Source: a virus
Virus record (IMG/VR): IMGVR_UViG_3300044765_000078
Coordinates: 1 to 38,775 of that record
Direction: 5' to 3' (one strand)
Length of the DNA stretch: 38,775 bases
Shown here one piece after another: positions 7,299 through 14,860 of the stretch. How positions within the stretch are numbered: the stretch's first letter is position 1; every line of letters begins with the position of its first letter. The notes beneath the pieces are model-generated. The model saw only the letters and a list, made by a program, of their open reading frames with translations, had not been told where the DNA came from and searched no databases. A program made the position numbers and the translations under genes.

Positions 7299-8174
7299 AT
7301 GGTCGCTGAACAAAACATCGATGCCGAGCGCGCGACGCCGGAACTGAAGCCGTGCCCGTTCTGCGGAAGTGCGGACATTGCGCATCACACCTTCGCCGAA
7401 GACGAATTGCGAGACTTCGTAATGTGCAACGGTTGCGGCGTATATGCGCAGCGCGGCGACTGTGAGGCCGAACCTGTAGAAGTATGGAACCGCCGCTCTG
7501 CCGCTATTGGAGAGGGCGGACTGCCGGAGCTGCCGACTTTGGATCCGAGCGTTGAATACTGCGCAGCCGAGATGTACGAATACGCGGTCAACTACGCCCG
7601 CGACGCCATCGCAGCTGATCGCCGGGGTAGCCAGGATTTAAATGCACTGCTGCTCGACGAATACCGCCGTGACCGCGATGCCGCGCGTGCTCGTGCCGCT
7701 GAACTAGAACTCAATCTCAGCGAGCCGGCGCCACAGGCTGAGCAGGTCGTGAAGACGTGGCAGGAGCGCATGTACACACCGAACGCGGACGGGATGCTGC
7801 CTGAGGATGAAACAGAAGCGATGCAAGAGGAAATCGCAGACCTCCGGGCCCAGCTTTCGCGGACGGCCCAGCAAAAGCCTGTTGCGTGGCTTGAGGCAGA
7901 GCCGAGCGCACGCGGCCGGCCAGCGCACGAGGTGATCTTGGGAATGATTTACAGCTCGCGCATCCACACCAAGTGCGCGCCGATGACGTCGAATCCAGTG
8001 TGGCCGCTCTACGCCGCACCGCCGCTGTCCAGCGAACAGCAGGCAACGCAGAAACCGTGCAGGCAAGAGATGATCGCCGCCGGTGCGAAGGCATTGCCGC
8101 GCACGTGTCCGCGTCATGGCCTGTCTGGGTGCCCGAGCATCGTCGAACAGCAGGCAGAGAAAGGAGAGAAGTGA
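7299..8174 (+). CDS. Lar-like restriction alleviation protein, extended
   Basis: 291 residues from ATG 7299 (AAAGGA seven bases upstream; earlier TTG/ATG at 7281/7284 lack a site). The N-terminus carries the Lar zinc-ribbon pattern: LKPCPFCGSADI (CX2C), then VMCNGCGVYA (CX2C), then EAVEVWNRR-like 'EPVEVWNRRSA'. Lar of Rac prophage reduces type I restriction. The rest is a long helical extension unlike minimal Lar, so this belongs to the fused, modular versions seen in phages. The actual activity is unknown. Confidence 0.75.
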   Translation: MVAEQNIDAERATPELKPCPFCGSADIAHHTFAEDELRDFVMCNGCGVYAQRGDCEAEPVEVWNRRSAAIGEGGLPELPTLDPSVEYCAAEMYEYAVNYARDAIAADRRGSQDLNALLLDEYRRDRDAARARAAELELNLSEPAPQAEQVVKTWQERMYTPNADGMLPEDETEAMQEEIADLRAQLSRTAQQKPVAWLEAEPSARGRPAHEVILGMIYSSRIHTKCAPMTSNPVWPLYAAPPLSSEQQATQKPCRQEMIAAGAKALPRTCPRHGLSGCPSIVEQQAEKGEK

Positions 8175-8422
8175 TGAAAGAAGATTCGAAGAATATGCGC
8201 GTTGAATTGCCAAACAACGCGTTTCTGATCATGGAATGGCCGGAAACGATCTCGACCGAAGACCTGGAAGTCGTTGAGCAAATACTCAGCATTCAGCTGC
8301 GCTCCGTCCAGCGCGCCATCGAACGTAGGAAGGCCGAGGAGCAACGCAAACGAGACGAGGCAGAGCAACAGGCAATCAAGATGGCAGAACAGGCTGAAAG
8401 CGAGGGCGGCCACAATGACTGA
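8174..8422 (+). CDS. Small coiled-coil protein
   Basis: 82 residues from ATG 8174, with AAGGAG nearby; the frame is open upstream but out of context. A short beta-like start (MRVELPNNAFLIMEWPE) is followed by a long charged helix (VQRAIERRKAEEQRKRDEAE). Function unknown. Confidence 0.6.
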   Translation: MKEDSKNMRVELPNNAFLIMEWPETISTEDLEVVEQILSIQLRSVQRAIERRKAEEQRKRDEAEQQAIKMAEQAESEGGHND

Positions 8423-8798
8423 TCCGAGCAAACCAATGTCGGATGAACTGAAACCACAGGCGACAGTCGATACGCCGGAGTTCCGGACACTTCTGATCGC
8501 CTATACAGATGCAGACGGCCCCAATGGGACTTTTGAAGAGTGGGAAATTGCCCTCGCCGCCCTCATCGCCCACATCGACGCTTGGGGCTCTCGACTGGCT
8601 GCTGATGCGGCCAAGGATGCCGAACGCTATAGATGGATTCGGGATAAAGCGCGCAGCGAGTGGGATAACCGCCTGTTTGTCACGGACGATGGCCATAAGG
8701 ATTATTACTCTCCTAATGGACTTTTTGAGAATGAATTAGATGCTGCTGTCGATGAAGCTATCGCTGCCGCAAAGAAGGAAACGACATGTGGCTCATGA
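8415..8798 (+). CDS. Hypothetical accessory protein
   Basis: 127 residues from ATG 8415, overlapping the previous gene by 8 bases. The segment AADAAKDAERYRWIRDKA is typical of phage Ea8.5/'YRWIRD' early proteins and is often found as a module in Ea22-like genes. The C-terminus 'ELDAAVDEAIAAAKKE' also matches that class. Function unknown. Confidence 0.65.
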   Translation: MTDPSKPMSDELKPQATVDTPEFRTLLIAYTDADGPNGTFEEWEIALAALIAHIDAWGSRLAADAAKDAERYRWIRDKARSEWDNRLFVTDDGHKDYYSPNGLFENELDAAVDEAIAAAKKETTCGS

Positions 8799-8959
8799 CA
8801 ATGATGCGCCTGATGTGGGGCATCTGGACCGTGCCGCAGTGCACGCGGTGCGGCGGGGGTCATCCGCTGAGCCAGTGCCGCTGGCCAGTGATCATCAAGG
8901 GCGCTCAAGGCTGCCATGGAGCATGCAATCAAGGTCGGAGCAAATGCACGTGCAGGTAG
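8786..8959 (+). CDS. Cysteine-rich micro-protein, zinc-knuckle-like
   Basis: 57 residues starting MWLMTMMRLMWGIW. AAGGA precedes ATG 8786, which overlaps the end of the previous gene by 13 bases. Seven cysteines: CTRCGGGHPLSQC (C19, C22, H26, C31) is a CX2CX3HX4C near-match to a zinc knuckle, followed by C43, C47, C54 and C56. Probably metal binding. Similar tiny Cys-rich proteins occur near phage integrase modules, but I cannot name this one. Confidence 0.5.
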   Translation: MWLMTMMRLMWGIWTVPQCTRCGGGHPLSQCRWPVIIKGAQGCHGACNQGRSKCTCR

Positions 8960-8976
8960 ATGAATAGGGGATGAGC

Positions 8977-9192
8977 ATGTCAAGCACGTTTCTGAACCGA
9001 GACGAACTGAAGGATCTCACCGGACGAAGCTATGTCCGCCTGCAAATCGCCGCATTGGCAAAGATGGGAATCCCTTTCTTTGTCAACGATGTCGGGCGTC
9101 CGGTTGTCGCACGCTCTGCAGTTGAGGGGCATGTATCGGCTGCGCCGACGCCTAAGAAAAGGTGGGTTTCGAACGCATTGAAAACTGGGTAA
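8977..9192 (+). CDS. DUF4224-type small protein upstream of integrase
   Basis: 71 residues. ATG 8977 chosen over ATG 8971, because AGGGG is six bases from 8977 but touches 8971. 'FLNRDELKDLTGRSYVRLQIAAL..MGIPFFVNDVGRPVV' is the DUF4224 pattern, normally encoded directly before tyrosine integrases. The helix-turn-helix look suggests a DNA-binding directionality or regulatory factor (excisionase-like), which is inference. It ends four bases before the integrase start. Confidence 0.8.
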   Translation: MSSTFLNRDELKDLTGRSYVRLQIAALAKMGIPFFVNDVGRPVVARSAVEGHVSAAPTPKKRWVSNALKTG

Positions 9193-9196
9193 CACG

Positions 9197-10237
9197 ATGG
9201 GGCGAAGGCCGACCAAGAACTTAAATTTGCCATCTGGCATGCGTGCGCGCGTGCGTAAATATGGCACCTACTACTACTTCGACGCCGGGCGCCAAGCTGA
9301 CGGCACAAGAAAGGAGGTGCCTCTTGGCAGCGATTACGTTGCGGCCGTGCGGAAGTGGGCTGAGCTAACCGCGAGTGATGTACCGGCGACGGCAGCAATC
9401 ACTTTCCGCAAAGTTGCGGAGCGGTACATCAAGGATGTACTACCAACTAAGAGCCCTACCACGCAGGCAGACAACTTACGCGAGCTACGGAAGCTATACG
9501 AGTTTTTTGATGACCCGCCGGTGCCGCTGGAAGAGATCGAGCCGGGCGATATCCGTCGCTATCTAGACTGGCGCGGGAAGACTGCAAAGGTGCGTGCTAA
9601 CCGGGAAAAGGCGTTGTTCTCCCATATCTGGAACTACGCGCGCGACAAGAGCATCACGAGCAAAGCGAACCCATGCGCAGGCATCAAGGGATTCCGGGAA
9701 GCGGGTCGAGATGTCTACATCGAGGATGATGTCTATCGGATCGTGCACGATGCCGCCGAGCAGCCGTTGAAGGATGCACTAGATCTGGCTTACCTGATTG
9801 GACAGCGGCCGGCAGACGTGCTGAAGCTCACGCGCGCAGACATCAAGGAAGGGGCTCTCTGGGTTCAGCAAAACAAGACGGGCGCGAAGCTACGCGTGGC
9901 GATCGATGGCGAATTGGCAGAGCTGATCAAAAGCATGGAAGGGAGAAAGGTTGCCGGCCTCACTTTAATTTGCATGGGCGATGGCACTCCGATGACGAAA
10001 TACATGATGCGGCACGCTATGGACAGGGCGCGCGCGGCAGCAGTGAAAGCGAATCCAGCCCTCGCTGAACGGATCAAGGAGTTCCAATTCCGCGACCTGC
10101 GTGCAAAAGCAGCAACCGACAAAGACGAAGCCGAGGGAAATGCAGCAGCCCAAGAGTTGCTTGGGCACACGACGCCGACCATGACGCGGCAGTATGTGCG
10201 CCATCGAAAAGGCAAGCTGGTCAAGCCGACGAAATAG
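9197..10237 (+). CDS. int: Tyrosine site-specific integrase
   Basis: 346 residues. The N-terminal part (1-60) resembles the arm-binding fold, 68-160 the SAM-like core-binding domain, and 170-346 the catalytic domain. Visible catalytic residues: Arg204 (GQRPADVL), Lys227, Arg302 (FRDLR), His324 (LLGH) and Tyr333 (RQYVRH). The position usually held by the first His of box II is Arg299, a variant seen in some integrases. It is expected to recombine attP (core 10313-10370) with a host tRNA-Leu(UAA) gene. It is the last gene of the early operon, directly beside attP. Confidence 0.95.
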   Translation: MGRRPTKNLNLPSGMRARVRKYGTYYYFDAGRQADGTRKEVPLGSDYVAAVRKWAELTASDVPATAAITFRKVAERYIKDVLPTKSPTTQADNLRELRKLYEFFDDPPVPLEEIEPGDIRRYLDWRGKTAKVRANREKALFSHIWNYARDKSITSKANPCAGIKGFREAGRDVYIEDDVYRIVHDAAEQPLKDALDLAYLIGQRPADVLKLTRADIKEGALWVQQNKTGAKLRVAIDGELAELIKSMEGRKVAGLTLICMGDGTPMTKYMMRHAMDRARAAAVKANPALAERIKEFQFRDLRAKAATDKDEAEGNAAAQELLGHTTPTMTRQYVRHRKGKLVKPTK

Positions 10238-10312
10238 CCATTTTGCGGAACTACTTCGTTTTTGCGGAACTACTGCCCAACCATACTCATCCGCTGAAAG
10301 CCGCATGGATAC

Positions 10313-10370
10313 TGGTGCCCGGAGCCGGGATCGAACCGGCACGCCATCGCTGGCACGGGATTTTAAGTCC
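10313..10370 (-). other. attP core: 3' part of tRNA-Leu(UAA)
   Basis: On the minus strand, this is the 3' portion of a leucine tRNA: anticodon loop CTTAAAA (anticodon UAA), long variable arm (TGCCAGCGATGGC), T-loop GGTTCGATCCCGG and the CCA end. The 5' half is absent and the 5' anticodon-stem pairing breaks beyond GGA, so it is not a working tRNA. Phages carry such a fragment so that integration restores an intact host tRNA gene. Confidence 0.88.
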
Positions 10371-10440
10371 GAAGCCTAAATTCTAATAATCAAACACTTA
10401 GGATCGTTTTGCGTTCCGCAAATGCACTGCTGAGAACGCT

Positions 10441-10463
10441 TTTCTTCCCTATGAAGAAATTTT
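10441..10463 (+). terminator. Weak hairpin terminator or sib-like element
   Basis: TTTCTTC, loop CCTAT, GAAGAAA followed by four T on the plus strand. The stem is AT-rich, so termination would be weak. It lies across the att core from int, so integration would separate it from the int transcript. Confidence 0.4.
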
Positions 10464-10483
10464 AGATATAGGCTTTTGCGGAA

Positions 10484-10996
10484 CTACTTCGCATTCACTG
10501 CTCGGCACTCTTCGAAGCGCTCGACCACACGCTCGTATCGTGACACGAGGCCTGCAATTGCTGCGCCGTAGCCGAGAACGTCTGCAGCAGCCTCCGGCAC
10601 AAGGTCCGGTCCGCCTGAGTCAACTGCAAGTCCGGCGGCAGCGGGTCGATCGTCGGGCGCGGCGGTGGACTGTATGGGACTTGCGGGGCAGCGCAGCCGG
10701 TCAGTGCCAGCACGCACGCGGCGCTGAGCATCAGCGAGAGCTTGGGCATGTTCGATTTCCTTTTGTTTGGCATCGGCGTCCTGGGCGGCCAGCTTGGCGC
10801 GCAGGTCGGATTCGGTTTTGAGTGCAGCCGCGGCGTCACGGTCGTGCTGTGCTTTGCCGGCGGCGATGGCAGCGGCGTAGCCTTCCTTGTAGTGCTCAGC
10901 GCCGTAGTGATGCACGCCGAACCACGCCGCCACAGATAACGCGCCGGCGATAACGAAAGCTGTCAGAAGACGGTCTAGCATGTCAATGCCGATCAT
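10484..10996 (-). CDS. Rz: Rz-like inner-membrane spanin
   Basis: 170 residues starting MIGIDMLDRLLTAF. One N-terminal transmembrane helix (about 8-26) is followed by a long periplasmic helical/coiled-coil region rich in Ala, Glu and Gln. It is coupled by an ATGA overlap to the endolysin stop. With the nested Rz1 lipoprotein it should span the periplasm and fuse inner and outer membranes in the last lysis step. An internal start (M6) is possible. Its last bases overlap an integrase arm site. Confidence 0.88.
   Translation of the reverse strand: MIGIDMLDRLLTAFVIAGALSVAAWFGVHHYGAEHYKEGYAAAIAAGKAQHDRDAAAALKTESDLRAKLAAQDADAKQKEIEHAQALADAQRRVRAGTDRLRCPASPIQSTAAPDDRPAAAGLAVDSGGPDLVPEAAADVLGYGAAIAGLVSRYERVVERFEECRAVNAK
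10495..10749 (-). CDS. Rz1: Rz1-like outer-membrane lipoprotein spanin
   Basis: 84 residues from ATG 10749 (AAGGAAA upstream), wholly embedded in Rz in another frame, the classic nested arrangement. It has a lipoprotein signal (MPKLSLMLSAACVLALTGC, lipobox LTGC with Cys19) and a proline-rich stretch (PQVPYSPPPRPTIDPLPPD). The mature part is unusually long, with three further cysteines, compared with the very short Rz1 of lambda. Confidence 0.88.
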   Translation of the reverse strand: MPKLSLMLSAACVLALTGCAAPQVPYSPPPRPTIDPLPPDLQLTQADRTLCRRLLQTFSATAQQLQASCHDTSVWSSASKSAEQ

Positions 10997-11448
10997 GCTT
11001 TTACCTCGGCAGGCATGAACAGCGTGGCTTCGGCGGCGCGGCGGCGCACGAGACCATCAAGCACCTTGCCGCCGCTGTAGACCCAGCGCGAGAACTGTGC
11101 CGCCGCGCCGTGATAGTCACGCTTGTTCAGCAGGATCAACAACGTCGACTCGGCCAGTCGGCGCACTCCCAGGTTGAACACGAACGATGTGAGGGCGTCG
11201 AACTGATCTTGTGTGAGAGGGACTTTGACAAGTGACGCGACTGCCGCACCGGCATCGTCAATATCTTGTGTCAGCCACAGGTCGGCTTGCTCTTGCGAGC
11301 AGTGGTCGCCCATCTTGACGCCATGCGTGTGACCGATGCCGATGGTCGGGACGCCGGCCGAGTCGAGGTATGCCTGCAGGCGGCAACCTTCGAACTGCCG
11401 CACAAGGGCACGACAGGCGCCGGAAGGCTTCATGTCGGCCGGGTTCAT
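10993..11448 (-). CDS. GH24 lysozyme endolysin
   Basis: 151 residues with the T4/P22-lysozyme active-site spacing: Glu20 (FEG), Asp29 (LDSAG) and Thr35 (PTIGIGHT). It cleaves peptidoglycan glycan strands. No signal peptide or N-terminal anchor is visible, so release should depend on a holin rather than a SAR mechanism. The start overlaps the preceding holin-like gene by four bases, and its end overlaps Rz. Confidence 0.92.
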   Translation of the reverse strand: MNPADMKPSGACRALVRQFEGCRLQAYLDSAGVPTIGIGHTHGVKMGDHCSQEQADLWLTQDIDDAGAAVASLVKVPLTQDQFDALTSFVFNLGVRRLAESTLLILLNKRDYHGAAAQFSRWVYSGGKVLDGLVRRRAAEATLFMPAEVKA

Positions 11449-11684
11449 TGTGCCACCTTCGCTGCTTTTACGGCCGCTTGGGCCCCGTGCACGATGTTGT
11501 AGACGACGAGAACCAGTCCCACCGCGCGGAACACGTTTGCCGGCAGGTATGGCGCAAGATCGGGCAGATGATCATGGATGCCATCGATGATCGAGTCGGC
11601 GAACGGGTAGAGGGCCAGCAACGTGGCGTTCAGCCATACGTTAAACGATCGGATCGAGGCGCGAATATGGTCAAGGAGTTTCAT
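11445..11684 (-). CDS. Holin-like membrane protein (DUF7940-like)
   Basis: 79 residues from ATG 11684 (MKLLDHIRASIRSFNVWLNATLL...). Two hydrophobic segments: around 17-35 and 53-72 (VFRAVGLVLVVYNIVHGAQ). It resembles a small phage family found beside endolysins. It overlaps both neighbours by a few bases. Either this or the next gene upstream is likely the holin; the other may act as antiholin or pinholin partner. Confidence 0.7.
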   Translation of the reverse strand: MKLLDHIRASIRSFNVWLNATLLALYPFADSIIDGIHDHLPDLAPYLPANVFRAVGLVLVVYNIVHGAQAAVKAAKVAQ

Positions 11685-11928
11685 CGTTTTCCTTCTTCGA
11701 TTGGGCTCGTTCACGGAGGGCCATTTCGAGCCGGATTACCTGGATGCCCAGGACGACGACGCCAGTCATCAGACCGATGATCATCGAGCCGCGAGAGAGC
11801 CAGCCATCGATTAGGCCGAGTTGGCTTGCTGCGCCGATTCCGGTCGTACTTGCCGCGACAAGGGTTGCGATTTTTGGATTGCTCGCCGCGGCTTCAATCG
11901 CGGACCGAACGTTTTCTGGTTCGTGCAT
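11671..11928 (-). CDS. Holin candidate
   Basis: 85 residues from ATG 11928; the frame extends to a TTG at 11943 that I do not favour. Two short membrane segments (IATLVAASTTGIGAASQLGLI; GSMIIGLMTGVVVLGIQVIRL) separated by a turn and followed by a charged tail (EMALRERAQSKKENDE), the layout of class II holins. It would form lesions that let the endolysin reach the cell wall. Confidence 0.75.
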   Translation of the reverse strand: MHEPENVRSAIEAAASNPKIATLVAASTTGIGAASQLGLIDGWLSRGSMIIGLMTGVVVLGIQVIRLEMALRERAQSKKENDETP

Positions 11929-11939
11929 GGTTCTTTCTT

Positions 11940-12344
11940 TCAAGGATGGTGGCTGCCGCCGAGATGATCAGGATGGCAAACCAGATCGAGCCCAAGAGGA
12001 TCAGCATGGCGGTCGGGAATGATCAGTCGAAGTAATTGCGCATATGTCAGTCCTGCCATATACAGGTTGTAGAAGACAGGCGAGACGTATGCCATGTACA
12101 GCAGCCAGCCGGCGAAATTCCCGACAATAGACGCCAGCAGAAGCTTTTGAGAGTCCACGCACAACCGTCCTCGAAGGACGGCCGGCGCAGCGAACAGCAT
12201 GAGAAGATCGACGAGCGCGCCACTGCCGTGATACAGCAGCATGTCCACTGGTGTATTCGGAAGACTGCGAGTTGCCCATCCATGGCCGTAGACCGCCAGC
12301 AGCATCAAGGAGGCAGCCACAATGCGCGCGCGCCACGAGTTCAT
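11940..12344 (-). CDS. Four-span membrane protein of unknown role
   Basis: 134 residues with about four hydrophobic helices (5-20, 44-58, 68-86, 89-108) and a histidine-containing tail (HADPLGLDLVCHPDHLGGSHHP). It lies between tailspike and lysis genes. Start overlaps closely with the stop of the 33-residue gene. Similar proteins may occur at this spot in related Burkholderia phages. It could be part of lysis control or a surface-modifying or exclusion protein; the sequence does not decide. Confidence 0.65.
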   Translation of the reverse strand: MNSWRARIVAASLMLLAVYGHGWATRSLPNTPVDMLLYHGSGALVDLLMLFAAPAVLRGRLCVDSQKLLLASIVGNFAGWLLYMAYVSPVFYNLYMAGLTYAQLLRLIIPDRHADPLGLDLVCHPDHLGGSHHP

Positions 12345-12345
12345 T

Positions 12346-12447
12346 TCACTTGGTCTTTTTATTAGGCGTCGACTTCTTCGGCACAGTTTTTTCTGTAGGC
12401 GGCCGTTGTTTGCCGTCGCCGCCGGTTGCCATGGTCAGTCGTTTCAT
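12346..12447 (-). CDS. Small highly basic protein
   Basis: 33 residues beginning MKRLTMATGGDGKQRPPTEK with nine lysines overall. A strong AAAGGAA site lies 5-6 bases before ATG 12447. The stop is one base from the next start. Intrinsically disordered by composition; perhaps nucleic-acid binding. Too short to assign. Confidence 0.5.
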   Translation of the reverse strand: MKRLTMATGGDGKQRPPTEKTVPKKSTPNKKTK

Positions 12448-12465
12448 GTGTTTCCTTTCTCTGGT

Positions 12466-12473
12466 GGGGGGGG
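12466..12473. repeat. Eight-G homopolymer between genes
   Basis: A run of eight G (C on the transcribed strand) lies between the tailspike stop and the 33-residue gene's ribosome site. It could vary in length between isolates or cause polymerase slippage, but it lies outside any coding frame. Confidence 0.6.
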
Positions 12474-12478
12474 ATTAA

Positions 12479-14854
12479 TTAGAGAGACACGAGGCGCATA
12501 AACCATACGTTCGCTGCGTTATTTACTGCGGCAGGTACTGCAGCCGATAAGGTGATCGTCAGCGTCCCTGTGACATATCCGGCGGCAATGGTGGTAACGA
12601 ACACGTTACCGTTACTAAGCTGAACAAACACTCTATCGCCAGCGACAGGCTGGCTCCCGAAGACGCCAACTGAGTTCACGACGATAGATGTGGCGCCTGA
12701 CACGGCCGATGAAGTAGTAGTAGCTCCGAGCGAATAGGTTGATTTATATTGGCCGCCGAATGCCTGCCTGATGTTTTGCGCAACTCCAAGGTTCCAATCG
12801 TCGCCGTACAATCCAGTGATTCGTCCATCAGACCATGACAGCGACAGTTCTGGCAGGATGTATGCCTTGCCGCCGAAAGCCGCCACGTCGTACCACAATG
12901 AGCCGTTTGCCGAGCGAACGCGAATGCCGGCGCCTTGGCCATCTTGCAGGATCATCAGGCCCATGTCGGTAAGGTTTTCCGACTGTCCGGCGAAACGAAC
13001 GTCGTCGATGATGAAGGTTCCTGTGAACTGCGCGTAACCAAAGATGACGTCGGTGCGAATCGCGGCGTTCTGCAATCGGACCATATCGAAGGTCGTTGAA
13101 ACGTCTGCCGATACCATCGTGCTGTCGTAGATGGTCGAGTGACTAAGCGCACATGATGCCAGTTGGGGGGCGGTTCCACTCAGCTTCAGTGAACAGTCAT
13201 GCATCCGCGCGACGAATTTCGGGTTCTGAACCTGAGTGAAGGCTGAATCACCGCTGGAGAAGAAGCGGCAGCTGTAGAACGAGAAGTTGCGGATTGTGAC
13301 GTTCACCAGACTTTTTAGCTGGAAGGCCTGAGTGCCAATCTGGCAGTCGTCAAATTCCACACTATCAGCGACGATCGCGTAATTATCTGCCACCACAGTT
13401 GTCGAGAACACCGACCTCGTATAATTCTCCCATCGGCAGCGGGCAAACGAGAAGCTTGTAAAGTGTGCGACTGAAGGTCTACCACTCAATCCATCGTAAG
13501 TAGCGCCACCGGAACCGTACCAAATACTATGCAGAGTATTCCCGCTGAAATATGCAGCCGATGGATTTTTGTTAGTGCCGTCAAAGTAACAATCTACGGC
13601 GCAGATTCGGCCATTGGAACCTTGGAAGAAGGTATTGCGGCCGGTATCTGAAATAGGAGTAAAGTCATTGTCGAAATTGCCCCGGGCCATGCGGCAGCGA
13701 ACCAGTTCGATATCGGCATCGTCGCCGTACACAAAACCAGTTTTGGCAACGTCGTACGTGATGCCGAAAGTGCAATCGATGAACTTCGCGCGGGCCTTCA
13801 CGAACAGGAATTGATCGAGGCCATTACCGCTAAAGTCGATCCGATCGCAGATGACACTCGGGATATTCGTAGCAAAGTCGGGTTGATTCCACCGCCAGAC
13901 GGACATGAAGTAGCCTTGGCTATTGGTAACAGCACCGCCGACAAAGCGCAGATTCTTCGATGCGTTCTGCGCGACTAGCGTAGTCCACGAAAATGTACCA
14001 ATGTAGGTATTAGCAGCAATCGGAACGGTGCCTGTCAGGTTAGAAGCCAATGTCACCGTGTTGCCGTTGATTGCAGTGATCGCGGTAGGTGTCGCGAGCG
14101 GGAAGTTAGAAATATTGTCCCCGTACGAGCACCAAATCTGATCGCCCACAACGAACTGGCTGGCATCCACAAATACAAGCTGGTTTTGTCCAACTGATGC
14201 CTGCACGGCGAGTTGGCCGACATGCAAAGGACCGCGAATTTCGCCACCGCCAAGATCGATCGTTATGTCGTCGGCATTGAAAATCAACTGGACGATCTTT
14301 AGGAGTGCTCCATGCATGTAAAGCGTCTGCGATGGCATCGTGAAGTTGATGGTCGTCGCTTTGTACACTTTCTTCGTAAGATGTACATCCTTGCCAGTAG
14401 CGAGTGCGGCATTGAAAGCTGCAGTATCATCGATGATGCCATCGCCTACAGCGCCAAAGTCCTCAACACTGACACTCTCGCGCAGCTTGTCTTGAGCCGT
14501 GCGAGACACCGCACCGGCGCCGCTTTGGATAAAGCCTACTTGAGACGATCCAGACGGGCCGGAAAGCGAAATTTGTAAATTTGATGTGGTATCAGCAGTA
14601 AGTTGATCCCAAATAAGATTACCGTGGACGTCATACACAACCTGGCGGTATTGGCCATTCCCATAGATGATCGCCTGTCCGTTTGCATCAAGGATCACAG
14701 GATTCGTATTCAGGACAGTTTGTCCTGAGTCCTGCCACGTGTTCTTGAGCGTAGACGTATTTGGGATATAGAAATAAACTTGTCCACCAGCGAGCGGCCG
14801 CCCGTTGGAGTCCAAGAATTGCTGCTTCGCATTCGGCAGAAGAGTCGCGGTCAT
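12479..14854 (-). CDS. Tailspike with head-binding and beta-helix domains
   Basis: 791 residues. Residues 1-100 resemble a P22-type head-binding region (NAKQQFLDSNGRPLAGG, YFYIPNTSTLKNTW, NPVILDANGQA). From about 128 the pectate-lyase-like start (VSVEDFGAVGDGIIDDTAAFNAAL) leads into a long right-handed beta-helix. The C-terminus (SLGATTTSSAVSGATSIVV... to FMRLVSL) looks like a beta-rich cap. It should trimerise, bind and possibly cleave host surface polysaccharide. Its leader carries a stable hairpin that covers the ribosome site. Confidence 0.88.
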   Translation of the reverse strand: MTATLLPNAKQQFLDSNGRPLAGGQVYFYIPNTSTLKNTWQDSGQTVLNTNPVILDANGQAIIYGNGQYRQVVYDVHGNLIWDQLTADTTSNLQISLSGPSGSSQVGFIQSGAGAVSRTAQDKLRESVSVEDFGAVGDGIIDDTAAFNAALATGKDVHLTKKVYKATTINFTMPSQTLYMHGALLKIVQLIFNADDITIDLGGGEIRGPLHVGQLAVQASVGQNQLVFVDASQFVVGDQIWCSYGDNISNFPLATPTAITAINGNTVTLASNLTGTVPIAANTYIGTFSWTTLVAQNASKNLRFVGGAVTNSQGYFMSVWRWNQPDFATNIPSVICDRIDFSGNGLDQFLFVKARAKFIDCTFGITYDVAKTGFVYGDDADIELVRCRMARGNFDNDFTPISDTGRNTFFQGSNGRICAVDCYFDGTNKNPSAAYFSGNTLHSIWYGSGGATYDGLSGRPSVAHFTSFSFARCRWENYTRSVFSTTVVADNYAIVADSVEFDDCQIGTQAFQLKSLVNVTIRNFSFYSCRFFSSGDSAFTQVQNPKFVARMHDCSLKLSGTAPQLASCALSHSTIYDSTMVSADVSTTFDMVRLQNAAIRTDVIFGYAQFTGTFIIDDVRFAGQSENLTDMGLMILQDGQGAGIRVRSANGSLWYDVAAFGGKAYILPELSLSWSDGRITGLYGDDWNLGVAQNIRQAFGGQYKSTYSLGATTTSSAVSGATSIVVNSVGVFGSQPVAGDRVFVQLSNGNVFVTTIAAGYVTGTLTITLSAAVPAAVNNAANVWFMRLVSL

Positions 14855-14860
14855 GTCGTG

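Larger units (their letters stand above)
10241..10491 (+). other. attP region with integrase arm-type sites
   Basis: The 15-mer TTTTGCGGAACTACT occurs at 10241-10255, 10260-10274 (19-bp period) and 10474-10488; the first and last copies agree for 18 bases. An inverted 10-base part (GTTCCGCAAA) is at 10413-10422. The copies flank the tRNA-derived core asymmetrically, as lambda Int arm sites flank attP. The rightmost copy overlaps the end of the Rz gene. No protein gene lies in 10238-10483. Confidence 0.8.

Noticed and set aside
10313-10370. Functional tRNA gene
   Set aside because: Only the 3' half is present; the anticodon-stem pairing fails on the 5' side, so it is an att core.
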